A stretch of DNA of 64,000 nt from Aquirufa lenticrescens (GCF_019916085.1 NZ_CP049834.1:148501-212500); one strand, 5' to 3'. Shown: positions 8,142 through 15,675, counted from the first letter of the stretch. Program-made: numbers and translations. The notes: generated from the sequence alone by a model not told the origin.

Positions 8142-8705
8142 ATGATGGAAACTATTACACAACCTTGGCCCTGGTATGTCGCCGGAGCTTTAATTGGACT
8201 GATTGTCCCAGCCCTACTCTTGTTAGGCAACAAACACTTTGGCATTTCAGCTAATCTGCGTCACATGTGTGCCGCCTGTATTCCGAGCGACATTCCCTTT
8301 TTCAAATACGATTGGAAAAAAGAATCTTGGAATCTATTTTTCATCGGTGGAATTTTCATCGGCGGCTTCATCGCTGCCCATTTTTTGGGCTCAGATGCTC
8401 CCATCATCATACATCCAGATTTAGCCAAAGAACTTGCCGGTTATGGCATAACTGACCTTTCAGGAATGGTTCCTGTTCAATTATTCGAACTTCATGACGT
8501 ATTTACTTTACGTGGGTTCGTTATGATGGTAGGCGGAGGATTCCTCGTGGGATTTGGCACTCGCTATGCGGGTGGATGCACCTCTGGCCACGCTATAATG
8601 GGCCTAAGCGATCTACAATGGCCCTCTCTTGTAGCTACAATCTGCTTTATGATAGGTGGATTTGTGATGGCCAATTTAATTCTTCCTTACATTTTAGCTC
8701 TTTAA
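8142..8705 (+). CDS. YeeE/YedE family sulfur transporter, first half
   Basis: 187 aa, about four to five membrane helices. The conserved YeeE/YedE (DUF395, TsuA-like) motif is [17 protein letters not shown] near residue 145, whose cysteine lines the thiosulfate path in the characterised full-length transporter. A second cysteine pair is in [11 protein letters not shown]. Here the transporter is split over two adjacent genes, this and the next one, four bases apart. Likely takes up thiosulfate or another sulfane compound (family knowledge). ATG 8145 is an alternative start. It follows the locus-1 repeat without an obvious promoter of its own. Confidence 0.86.
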   Translation: MMETITQPWPWYVAGALIGLIVPALLLLGNKHFGISANLRHMCAACIPSDIPFFKYDWKKESWNLFFIGGIFIGGFIAAHFLGSDAPIIIHPDLAKELAGYGITDLSGMVPVQLFELHDVFTLRGFVMMVGGGFLVGFGTRYAGGCTSGHAIMGLSDLQWPSLVATICFMIGGFVMANLILPYILAL

Positions 8706-8709
8706 TCCG

Positions 8710-9207
8710 ATGAATACGCAAGAAAAAGAAACTGATTTTGAAGTACGTTCATTAGACACCATGTGTTTGAACGAGTCTAATTTGAGCCATCCTTGGTGGT
8801 ATAATTTTAAATATTTAGCGGTTGGAATCGTGTTTGGCGTGGTATTTGTGAAAGCAGAAATCATCTCGTGGTTCCGCATTCAGGAAATGTTCCGACTACA
8901 AAGTTTCCATATGTATGGTGTCATAGGCACTGCAGTAGTCGTGGGCGCAATCTCCGTTTTCCTGATTAAAAAGTTCAAGGTAAAGACGATTCACGGAGAA
9001 GAAATTACGTTTACAGACAAAAAGTTTAATATGGGCCAAATCTACGGCGGCTTAATCTTTGGATTAGGATGGGCAGTAACAGGCGCTTGCCCAGGCCCAC
9101 TTTTCGCTCAATTAGGAACGGGAGTCTTAGCTATTTCGGTTGTTATTTTAAGCTCGATTGCCGGTACCTGGGTATATGGAAAGTTTAGAGATAAGCTTCC
9201 TCACTAA
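8710..9207 (+). CDS. YeeE/YedE family sulfur transporter, second half
   Basis: 165 aa. A hydrophilic N-terminus of about 35 residues is followed by four membrane helices. GWAVTGACPGPLFAQLG (near residue 120) is the second conserved YeeE/YedE cysteine motif, complementary to GCTSGH in the preceding gene, so the two products probably assemble into one channel. Four bases separate the genes. The tail DKLPH ends just before a short AGAGTAG repeat and a terminator shared with the convergent cytochrome gene. Confidence 0.85.
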   Translation: MNTQEKETDFEVRSLDTMCLNESNLSHPWWYNFKYLAVGIVFGVVFVKAEIISWFRIQEMFRLQSFHMYGVIGTAVVVGAISVFLIKKFKVKTIHGEEITFTDKKFNMGQIYGGLIFGLGWAVTGACPGPLFAQLGTGVLAISVVILSSIAGTWVYGKFRDKLPH

Positions 9208-9233
9208 TAGATAAGAGAGTAGAGAGTAGAGAA
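9208..9233. repeat. Short AGAGTAG heptamer repeat, locus 2
   Basis: About three AGATAAG/AGAGTAG words directly after the stop codon of the YeeE second-half gene. It is the smallest member of the composite repeat family in the window and contains only one word type. Confidence 0.7.
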
Positions 9234-9267
9234 ATGGATGTCGATTAGGTTCGGCATCCTTTTTTTA
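9234..9267. terminator. Intrinsic terminator between convergent genes
   Basis: Stem GGATGTCG (from 9236) pairs with CGGCATCC (to 9260) including one G-U pair, followed by a run of seven T. It lies between the YeeE second-half gene and the convergent cytochrome gene. Confidence 0.75.
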
Positions 9268-10287
9268 TTGATGCTTTTCAGCCCAGACCTTAATGGGCTT
9301 ATAAGGTCCGTACTTATGCTGCTCTTCAGAAAAAGGGTCTGCATACGGTCCAAAGGGATGATCAAATGGTTTCTTTTCTATTTTAGGCCAATCTTTCGAT
9401 AAATCTTTCGCCGGGCGAGGCATCGAATTCACGTACGCTGCCACATCCCACGCTTCCTCGTCTGTTAATTGCGGCTTTTCATACGTAGTCCCCTGGGGCA
9501 TATTGTATTTCACATAGCCTGCAAAATTCGAAATACGGTATAATCCTGCGCCATTATTATAGCTATGAGCACCCCACAAAGGTGGGTAAATGTAAGACTT
9601 GCCATTTTCTGCTAACAAGCCACCCCCATCTGCTTGGTGACACGACTGGCATTTTGTGGTATAAACCTCTGCACCTTTGACTGGATCACAGGCCCTTTTC
9701 ATCCCCTTTAGTTTAAATATACCAGAGCCTTTGGGCACCTTGCCTTTTTCGACATCGGAACCCAGCCATTTAATATAGGCCAAAATCGCGCGCATTTCCC
9801 GACTCGTAGAATCTAACGCCTTGCCATTTAAGCTACGCTCAAAACAATCATTTACACGTTTAATTTGATTTTCTTTAGTTCCAGACCGAGCTCTGAACTT
9901 AGGGTAAGTCGATTGAACGGCGAAGTAATTATTTCCCCAAGGTTGGGTACCCGCATTTAAGTGACAGTTTTGACAATTCATCCCGTTGGAAATGACTTTC
10001 ACTGAACCTTTGGGACCCAAATAATCTGACGTGTGGGCAATGAGTTCTTTTCCATATTCCACTAATTCTTTCTCTTCCGGCTGCAAATACATCATTCGCC
10101 AATCAGACGGAGCTGTCCACAAATGCGTAAAATTGGAATCAGGTGCGGCATAAATCGAAGTCGAATCAGTTTGAGTCGACCCCATGCTTTGATAGGTTCG
10201 AAAACCTAAAAATCCAAAAAGAAATAGGAGTAATCCGAACAAAAAGGTGGTTAATATCTGGTAACGGGGCTGAAATGGTGCGCTCAA
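9265..10287 (-). CDS. Membrane-anchored dihaem cytochrome c, TsdA-like thiosulfate dehydrogenase
   Basis: 340 aa with one N-terminal membrane anchor (residues about 11-30) and two cytochrome c domains. Haem 1: Cys105-x-x-Cys108-His109 in NGMNCQNCHLNAG. Haem 2: Cys213-x-x-Cys216-His217 in KCQSCHQADG. Cys148 in VNDCFERS lies 40 residues after Cys108, the same distance as Cys56 to the axial Cys96 ligand of Allochromatium TsdA as I recall it. Met263 in YNMPQG is the probable haem 2 ligand. The family couples two thiosulfates to tetrathionate or runs the reverse. It is divergent from SQR across a shared Crp-type operator. Confidence 0.78.
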   Translation of the reverse strand: MSAPFQPRYQILTTFLFGLLLFLFGFLGFRTYQSMGSTQTDSTSIYAAPDSNFTHLWTAPSDWRMMYLQPEEKELVEYGKELIAHTSDYLGPKGSVKVISNGMNCQNCHLNAGTQPWGNNYFAVQSTYPKFRARSGTKENQIKRVNDCFERSLNGKALDSTSREMRAILAYIKWLGSDVEKGKVPKGSGIFKLKGMKRACDPVKGAEVYTTKCQSCHQADGGGLLAENGKSYIYPPLWGAHSYNNGAGLYRISNFAGYVKYNMPQGTTYEKPQLTDEEAWDVAAYVNSMPRPAKDLSKDWPKIEKKPFDHPFGPYADPFSEEQHKYGPYKPIKVWAEKHQ

Positions 10288-10310
10288 AATTTTACTATTT
10301 AATGGAACCG

Positions 10311-10383
10311 CAATTTACGAGAAGAATAAAAAGGTACAAGTGACATTTATCACGACTTCTATCTATTCTATCCTCTAATATTA
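10311..10383. promoter_or_regulatory. Divergent promoter with shared Crp-type operator (cytochrome and SQR)
   Basis: Near-perfect palindrome GTGAC-ATTT-ATCAC at 10340-10353, centre 10346.5. Toward SQR, a weak -7 element TAATATTA ends at 10383, again 36.5 bases from the centre. Toward the cytochrome, TAAATTG on the minus strand (10311-10317) ends 35.5 bases from the centre. One site could therefore activate both genes. Confidence 0.65.
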
Positions 10384-10408
10384 CAACATATTCTTTAAAT
10401 CGTTAACC

Positions 10409-11599
10409 ATGAAAACACAGCATCAAATAGTCATCGTAGGCGGTGGAAATGCCGGCATTTCGATCGCAGCACAGTTATTACGTAAAGATTCATCTTTGGA
10501 TATCACAATCGTTGATGGCGCAAAGAAACATTATTACCAACCCGCCTGGACCTTAGTAGGTGGTGGAGAATTCGATATTCAAGATACAGAGCGCGATGAA
10601 GCATCTGTTATTCCTTCAGGAGCCACTTGGATTCAACAAATGGTAGCAGGTTTTAAGCCTGAAGAGAATAAAATCACCTTAGCTGATGGAACAGATTTAG
10701 GTTATGACTATTTAATAGCAGCTCCTGGAATCCAATTGAATTGGGGAGAGATAAAAGGCTTAAAAGAAAATCTAGGTAAAAATGGTGTGTGCTCTAACTA
10801 TAGTTTTGCAACGGCACCCTATACTTGGGAATGTATTCAAAAGACCAAAGGGGGCAAAGCTATATTCACAAATCCACACACCCCCATCAAGTGCGGTGGT
10901 GCTCCTCAAAAGATTATGTACTTAGCGGCTGATTATTTCAAAAAACAGGGTATTGATAGCCAGGTGGAATTTTGGAGTGGAGGTACGCGCGTTTTTGGCG
11001 TAGAAAAATATGAAAATACGTTAAAAAAGGTCATTGCTCGATACGGTATAAATACGCAATTCTTTGTTAAACTCGATGAAATCGATGGCCCGAACAAAAA
11101 AGCGAAATTTGTGGGAATAGGTGAATCCAACAAAGATCAAGAATATTGGGTTGAATACGATATGATACATGTCACACCACCACAATCTGCTCCGGACTTC
11201 ATTAAGACTAGTCCTCTTGCCAATGCAGCAGGTTGGTTAGATGTGGAAAAACACACCTTACAACATATTAAATTCAATAATATATTCGGGTGTGGTGATG
11301 CAGCTAATCTTCCCGCATCACGAACTGGAGCAGCTATTCGAAAGCAGGCCCCTGTTTTAGTAAGCAATTTATTAGCTGTAATGAAGGGCAAATCGATGAC
11401 TGCCTCCTATGATGGTTATTCTTCTTGTCCCATTATCACTGGTTACGACAAATTGGTATTAGCAGAATTTGATTATAATAATAAACCGGTAGAGACATTC
11501 CCATTTGATCAATCGAAAGAGCGCTGGTCTATGTACCAAATGAAGAAATACCTACTTCCCTATTTATATTGGAATCAAATCTTACCAGGAAAGATGTAA
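10409..11599 (+). CDS. sqr: Sulfide:quinone oxidoreductase, SQOR-like
   Basis: 396 aa flavoprotein. FAD site IVGGGNAGIS at residues 9-18. Cys162 in PIKCGGAPQKIM matches the first catalytic cysteine of the mitochondrial-type enzyme, and the C-terminal block ETFPFDQSKERWSMY is very close to it. In the segment FGCGDAANLP, the cysteine (Cys295) is two residues before the place where the human protein has its second catalytic cysteine (GDC), so the partner may be shifted. It oxidises sulfide to persulfide on an acceptor thiol and passes electrons to menaquinone at the inner membrane. Monocistronic, between a Crp-type promoter and a terminator. Confidence 0.9.
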   Translation: MKTQHQIVIVGGGNAGISIAAQLLRKDSSLDITIVDGAKKHYYQPAWTLVGGGEFDIQDTERDEASVIPSGATWIQQMVAGFKPEENKITLADGTDLGYDYLIAAPGIQLNWGEIKGLKENLGKNGVCSNYSFATAPYTWECIQKTKGGKAIFTNPHTPIKCGGAPQKIMYLAADYFKKQGIDSQVEFWSGGTRVFGVEKYENTLKKVIARYGINTQFFVKLDEIDGPNKKAKFVGIGESNKDQEYWVEYDMIHVTPPQSAPDFIKTSPLANAAGWLDVEKHTLQHIKFNNIFGCGDAANLPASRTGAAIRKQAPVLVSNLLAVMKGKSMTASYDGYSSCPIITGYDKLVLAEFDYNNKPVETFPFDQSKERWSMYQMKKYLLPYLYWNQILPGKM

Positions 11600-11602
11600 G
11601 TA

Positions 11603-11631
11603 AAAAGGCCGCTGCTAAAGCGGCCTTTCAA
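11603..11631. terminator. Intrinsic terminator between SQR and DsrE-like gene
   Basis: 10-bp stem AAAGGCCGCT (11604-11613) with AGCGGCCTTT (11619-11628), loop of five bases. Its stem core is nearly the same as that of the terminator at 928-966. Confidence 0.88.
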
Positions 11632-11632
11632 C

Positions 11633-12037
11633 TTAATATTTGAGATAGGCCCAGCCGGCCTCTTGCTTAAGGACGACTTCAGCTACACCAGAGGGAACAG
11701 TGCCCGCTTGTGTTAAAATAGTAGAGCGATCGATTTTGCGTTCGCGAATCGTATTTTCACAGGCTTTGAACAAAACACCTGTAGCTGCTAATTCTGCAAT
11801 TTTGGCTTTTTGCGTCGTTTTGCCATCGATTAAAATACCGATACCAGAACCATGAGCGACTAATTCAATTTGTGTAGTAGGTCCCAGTGCGGTTTGAAGG
11901 TTAGAAATATTCTTCAACGCTCCGTGCCATACCAAGGTATCTGAAGTATTTAATTGCACAACCACTTTGTGTGTTTGTGCGTTAGCTGCGAAAGAAATTA
12001 AAGCAACAAATAAGGTTAACAGTAAGGTTTTCTTCAT
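11633..12037 (-). CDS. DsrE-like periplasmic protein
   Basis: 134 aa with a clear signal peptide (MKKTLLLTLFVALISFAANA). The mature part HKVVVQLNTSDTLVWHGALK and the single cysteine in LFKACENTIRE give the alpha/beta pattern of the DsrE/DsrF/DrsH family, whose cysteine carries sulfane sulfur in cytoplasmic members. Here the protein is exported, so a periplasmic sulfur-binding role is possible but unproven. It converges on SQR and is divergent from the methyltransferase gene. Confidence 0.72.
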   Translation of the reverse strand: MKKTLLLTLFVALISFAANAQTHKVVVQLNTSDTLVWHGALKNISNLQTALGPTTQIELVAHGSGIGILIDGKTTQKAKIAELAATGVLFKACENTIRERKIDRSTILTQAGTVPSGVAEVVLKQEAGWAYLKY

Positions 12038-12072
12038 GATTATATTTTTTTACTAAACTACAAATTTTACAA

Positions 12073-12666
12073 ATGAAAGCAATGTGGAACGAGCGTTATC
12101 AAGCGGATGAATACCAATATGGAATAGATCCAAATGATTTTATGAAAGAGCAAATCTCACCCCTACCCGCGGGCCGCATTTTATTTCCGGGTGCTGGAGA
12201 GGGACGAGATGCCGTTTTTGCTGCCAAAAAAGGATGGGAAGTCCACGCCTTTGACCTAAGTGAACAAGGAAAAGCAAAGGCGGAAAAATTAGCCTCAGCC
12301 GAAAAAACACGGATTCACTTTAAGGTTGCAGATGCCACAAACGTTAAATTCCCTTTGGAATCTTTTGACGTCATTGCCTTAACCTATTTCCATCTGCCCT
12401 TAGAGACTCGATTACATTTTTACAAGCAATGTGTTTCTTGGCTTAAACCTGGCGGCTTACTTTTATTGGAAGGATTCAATCAGCGTCAACTGGGATTAAG
12501 TTCTGGAGGACCTAAAAACGCAGATTGGTTATTTTCCTCTGCGACCATAGCTACCGAATTCCCTGGCTTAAAGATTATCCTTAATGAAGAGAAGCAACGC
12601 ACATTGAACGAAGGACCACTCCACCAAGGTTTAGCAGAGGTCGTACAGTTAGTGGGTCAAAAATAA
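12073..12666 (+). CDS. Class I SAM-dependent methyltransferase
   Basis: 197 aa. Motif I is RILFPGAGEGRDAVFAA (residues about 35-51), with the acidic SAM-binding residue in VHAFDLSE and motif IV in FDVIALTYFHLP. The N-terminal MWNERYQADEYQYG is typical of the TehB/thiopurine-methyltransferase-like group in Bacteroidota. Some relatives methylate thiols, selenium or tellurium compounds, which would fit the sulfur context, but the substrate is not known. Its stop is 68 bases before the next rhodanese, with a Crp-type site immediately after it. Confidence 0.83.
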   Translation: MKAMWNERYQADEYQYGIDPNDFMKEQISPLPAGRILFPGAGEGRDAVFAAKKGWEVHAFDLSEQGKAKAEKLASAEKTRIHFKVADATNVKFPLESFDVIALTYFHLPLETRLHFYKQCVSWLKPGGLLLLEGFNQRQLGLSSGGPKNADWLFSSATIATEFPGLKIILNEEKQRTLNEGPLHQGLAEVVQLVGQK

Positions 12667-12670
12667 GGAG

Positions 12671-12714
12671 GGGACAAATGTCACGTTCAAGCTATATTCA
12701 TTGACCTATATTTG
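12671..12714 (+). promoter_or_regulatory. Crp-type operator and promoter of the rhodanese/thioredoxin genes
   Basis: Palindrome GGGAC-AAAT-GTCAC at 12671-12684 (one mismatch between arms), centre 12677.5. A consensus -7 element TATATTTG lies at 12707-12714; its G is 36.5 bases from the centre. This is the best -7 element of the four sites and has the weakest operator. Confidence 0.68.
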
Positions 12715-12734
12715 CCTATATAAACACAGAAATT

Positions 12735-13040
12735 ATGTTAGAATTACTCAAGAATTTATTCGGATTTGGCCCAAAGGTTGACTTCAAGGCACTTTTAGCG
12801 GATGGTGCGACATTAGTTGATGTCCGTACTCCTGCTGAATTTAAAGATGGACACATTACAGGAGCTATCAACTTGCCATTACAAACTTTAGGTTCTAATT
12901 TGAACAAACTAAAGAAAGATCAGGTTATTATCACATGTTGCCGCTCGGGAAGCCGCAGTGGCATGGCACGCCGCCAGTTGCAAGCTGCCGGTTATACGCA
13001 GGTGTACAATGGAGGGCCGTGGACTTCACTTAAAGCATAA
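12735..13040 (+). CDS. Rhodanese-like sulfurtransferase
   Basis: 101 aa: a short N-terminal amphipathic stretch (MLELLKNLFGFGPK) then a full rhodanese domain with LVDVRTPAEFKDGHI and the active loop ITCCRSGSRSGMAR. Cytoplasmic. The start is 21 bases after a good -7 element. The final residues SLKA and the TAA stop are written by the first AAAGCAT word of repeat locus 3. It is the third single rhodanese domain in the island. Confidence 0.87.
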   Translation: MLELLKNLFGFGPKVDFKALLADGATLVDVRTPAEFKDGHITGAINLPLQTLGSNLNKLKKDQVIITCCRSGSRSGMARRQLQAAGYTQVYNGGPWTSLKA

Positions 13041-13275
13041 AGAATAAAGCACAAAGAATAAAGAAGATTAGAGATAGTAGAGTATAGAGAGGAGATGTGG
13101 TGAATGGTAAATGGTGGATGGTAAATGTTCCCACCGGACTATTGACTAGCGACTATCGACTAAATCGCGCAGCGATGACCAAACGACAAAGTCGTGACTA
13201 AATCGCACAGCGATGACTAAGTCGCGTAGCGACTGATTACTGACTACTGACTACTGATTACTAGATACTGAATAC
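13030..13275 (+). repeat. Composite heptamer and hairpin repeat, locus 3
   Basis: The fullest copy. Nineteen consecutive 7-base words in one register from 13030 to 13162: AAAG words, AGAGTAT words, GTGAATG/GTAAATG words, TTCCCAC-CGGACTA linker, then xxGACTA words. These run into four tandem 19-base units (13158-13233), each GACTAA (GACCAA in one) plus a 5-bp hairpin: ATCGC-GCA-GCGAT, ACGAC-AAA-GTCGT, ATCGC-ACA-GCGAT and GTCGC-GTA-GCGAC. TGACTAC/TGATTAC words follow to just before the thioredoxin start. Arms change together, so pairing is kept. Confidence 0.93.
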
Positions 13276-13277
13276 TT

Positions 13278-13577
13278 ATGAGCAAATTCGCCGACCTATT
13301 GAAATCGCCAGAACCCGTTTTAGTTGACTTTTCAGCTGAATGGTGTGGCCCCTGCAAGCAATTAAAACCTATTTTAGAGCAATTAAAGGCTAAAATTGGT
13401 AATTCTGCCAAAATCATTAAAATCGATGTCGACAAGAATCGTACCTTAGCAGATAAATTCCAAATCCGTTCAGTACCCACGATGATCCTTTTTAAGGATG
13501 GCAAGTCGGTTTGGCGTCAATCAGGGGTAATTCCTGCGAGTACTTTGGAAGGCATTATTAAACAACATTCAAAATGA
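13278..13577 (+). CDS. Thioredoxin
   Basis: 99 aa, with SAEWCGPCKQLKP active site (Cys30/Cys33 region) and the cis-proline loop RSVPTMILFKDG. No signal peptide, so cytoplasmic. It begins three bases after the end of repeat locus 3, so its ribosome-binding region lies in TACTGA-type repeat words. The stop overlaps the start of the next gene (ATGA), implying translational coupling with the lipoprotein that has a second thioredoxin domain. Likely reduces persulfides on the neighbouring rhodaneses (inference). Confidence 0.9.
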   Translation: MSKFADLLKSPEPVLVDFSAEWCGPCKQLKPILEQLKAKIGNSAKIIKIDVDKNRTLADKFQIRSVPTMILFKDGKSVWRQSGVIPASTLEGIIKQHSK

Positions 13578-14281
13578 GAAACGTTTTATATTCATTTTTA
13601 GTCCTTGGACTTTTGTTTTCTTGTGGTCCAAAAGAAGGGCAACAAGATTTAGGTGCATCCGAATTCCAAACAGCATTAACGGCTGAATCTAAGGCTCAGA
13701 TTTTAGATGTCAGAACCATCGATGAATTCCAAAACGGTCATATCGAAGGCGCACTTAACGCAGATATTAGTTCATCCGCTTTCCAACAAATTGCATCTGG
13801 CCTAGATAAAGACAAAACTGTTTTCGTTTACTGCCTTTCTGGGGCAAGATCTGCTTCAGCTGCTGGGATGCTCAAAGAAATGGGCTTCAAATCTATCGTC
13901 AATTTAACAGGCGGTATGTTAGCTTGGCAATCAGCCAATCTTCCCGTAGCAACTGGCGAAGCGAAACCTGCAGGTTCTGCCGGACTAACAGAGGCAACTT
14001 TTGCCGAAAAAATCAAAGGCAAACCGATGGTCATCATCGATTACAATGCCACTTGGTGCGGCCCTTGCAAGCAATTAAGCCCTATCTTAAAAGAATGGGT
14101 AAAAGCGCAAAACGGTAAAGTCGAACTAATCGAAATAGATGTGGATGAAAACCAAGAGCTTGCAAAATCCAAGAAAATCGAAGCTATCCCTTACCTTGAA
14201 ATGTACAAGAACGGTGTTAAGACGTGGTCTAGCGTGGGATTGATTGGGAAAGAGGAATTAGATAAGTCGCTTCGCGACTAA
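13574..14281 (+). CDS. Rhodanese-thioredoxin fusion lipoprotein
   Basis: 235 aa. Lipoprotein signal with lipobox LLFSCGP, so it is membrane-anchored in the periplasm. Residues about 30-120 form a rhodanese domain (FVYCLSGARSASAAG, active cysteine present); residues about 135-232 form a thioredoxin domain (NATWCGPCKQLS, EAIPYLEMYKNG). Fusion of a sulfur carrier with its reductant in one exported protein suggests persulfide removal outside the cytoplasm. The last residues and the TAA stop are encoded by the first hairpin unit (GTCGC-TTC-GCGAC-TAA) of repeat locus 4. Start overlaps the thioredoxin stop by four bases. Confidence 0.87.
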   Translation: MRNVLYSFLVLGLLFSCGPKEGQQDLGASEFQTALTAESKAQILDVRTIDEFQNGHIEGALNADISSSAFQQIASGLDKDKTVFVYCLSGARSASAAGMLKEMGFKSIVNLTGGMLAWQSANLPVATGEAKPAGSAGLTEATFAEKIKGKPMVIIDYNATWCGPCKQLSPILKEWVKAQNGKVELIEIDVDENQELAKSKKIEAIPYLEMYKNGVKTWSSVGLIGKEELDKSLRD

Positions 14282-14403
14282 GTCATCGCGTCGCGATTTA
14301 GTCGCCTTCGGCTAAGTCGTCGCTGCGCGACTTAGTCCGGAGTAAAGAGTAGAGAGTAGAGAGCATAGAGAAAACATTTACCATTTACCATCCACCATTT
14401 ACC
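14266..14403 (+). repeat. Composite hairpin and heptamer repeat, locus 4
   Basis: Four hairpins alternate with TAAGTC/TTAGTC: GTCGC-TTC-GCGAC, ATCGC-GTC-GCGAT, GCC-TTC-GGC and GTCGC-TGC-GCGAC (14266-14331), then ten 7-base words in register (14334-14403): AGTCCGG, AGTAGAG-type words and ATTTACC-type words. The first hairpin is coding sequence of the lipoprotein. Orientation is opposite to locus 3. It separates two convergent genes. Confidence 0.92.
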
Positions 14404-14415
14404 ATCTTCCCTCCC

Positions 14416-15633
14416 TTAACAAATCATCCTCCACTTAATCACCCCCGCGGAACCCAAAGTCAATAATCCAATGACGATTACACTTACTTCTAGTTCGAAA
14501 TAGTCCGATAAAATTCCAGTTAATATAGCTCCAAAGGCATAGCCTAAATCACGCCACAAGCGAAAAGTGCCTAAACTAGCAGCCCGATCAGCTGGGTGTG
14601 TATTTTCAGCGATGGATGCTAAAAAAGTCGGATAGACAATCGCTGTTCCTACTCCTATCACAAAGGATAGGATGGCGAAAGCGGCGAATGTTTGAGCCCA
14701 AATAAGACCTAATATGGCAAAGGCTTGAAGAAGCATGCCAATAAACAACAAATCTTTTTGGCAAATAAAATCAGATAAACGACCTGTCCCTAATTGCGCT
14801 AGACCCCAAACAAGGGGATATATGGCCGTTATAATCCCTATTTGGCCTAAATCAAAACCTTTGCTAGCTAATAAAAGGGGAAATAGCCCCCATATCATCC
14901 CATCATTCAGATTATTGACGAGCCCTGCTTGAGAGATAGCTCCTAAATTTCGATGCAATAAAGAAGTATCCCAAAAGGGTTTTTTAAGCAAAGGAAGTGA
15001 ACTTTCCTGGGCCGCTTTTTGGACGAATGACCGAGTATCTTTCACCCAAATCCAAGAAATCAACAGGCCCAAAAACACAAATACAATCCCTATATAAAAG
15101 GGATAAGGCCTAATTCCGTATGTATTCGCAATCCAGGCCGTTAAAAGCGCCACTAAACCGACAGATAAATAACCCGCAAATTCATTAATTCCCATGGCTA
15201 AACCCCGCTGCTTATCCCCCACTAGATCAATTTTCATAGTCACGGTACTAGACCAAGCGAGGCCCTGATTAATTCCCAAAAGTACATTAGCAGCCACAAT
15301 CCAATTCCAAGTGGGCGCCCACATCAACAAGAATGGAATGGGAATCGCAAAAAGCCAACCGAAAATTAACAAACGCCTTCTGCCTAACGCATTCGCAAAA
15401 TGACCAGCGAAGTAATTTGTTAAGGCTTTGACAATACCAAAAACGACGATAAAGGAAAAGATGGCCGAATTAGAGGCAATATGAAATTCCTGAGCCGCTA
15501 ATTGAGGCAAAATAGAACGCTCTAGGCCGACCATCCCACCCACAAAGGCATTCACTAAAACCAACAAACTGAACTGCTGCCAATTCTCTTTCAATCCGAA
15601 CCGAACTTCCATTTGTGTCATATTTAGACACAA
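14416..15633 (-). CDS. Major facilitator superfamily transporter
   Basis: 405 aa with about 12 membrane helices, two six-helix halves. Motif A-like sequence FANALGRRRLLIFGW follows helix 2, with GRLSDFICQKDLL at the equivalent place in the second half. GLAWSSTVTMKIDLVG and QRGLAMGINEFAGYLS resemble drug or multidrug-type MFS members. Substrate unknown. Downstream of a Crp/Fnr gene on the same strand with a 42-base gap, so likely in its operon. Other in-frame starts exist at 15621 and 15612. Confidence 0.82.
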   Translation of the reverse strand: MCLNMTQMEVRFGLKENWQQFSLLVLVNAFVGGMVGLERSILPQLAAQEFHIASNSAIFSFIVVFGIVKALTNYFAGHFANALGRRRLLIFGWLFAIPIPFLLMWAPTWNWIVAANVLLGINQGLAWSSTVTMKIDLVGDKQRGLAMGINEFAGYLSVGLVALLTAWIANTYGIRPYPFYIGIVFVFLGLLISWIWVKDTRSFVQKAAQESSLPLLKKPFWDTSLLHRNLGAISQAGLVNNLNDGMIWGLFPLLLASKGFDLGQIGIITAIYPLVWGLAQLGTGRLSDFICQKDLLFIGMLLQAFAILGLIWAQTFAAFAILSFVIGVGTAIVYPTFLASIAENTHPADRAASLGTFRLWRDLGYAFGAILTGILSDYFELEVSVIVIGLLTLGSAGVIKWRMIC

Positions 15634-15675
15634 AGGTGCTCAGCTGAACGCCAAAAGCACTTAACAAATGTTAAA

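Noticed and set aside
13158..13233. Possible CRISPR-like array in the regular 19-base units
   Set aside because: Units are contiguous, with no spacers of 25-40 bases, and the variable part is self-complementary. No cas genes lie nearby.
14266..14337. Hairpin units read as ordinary intrinsic terminators
   Set aside because: Stems are 3-5 bp with no T-run, they occur in tandem in both orientations, and the first is coding sequence.
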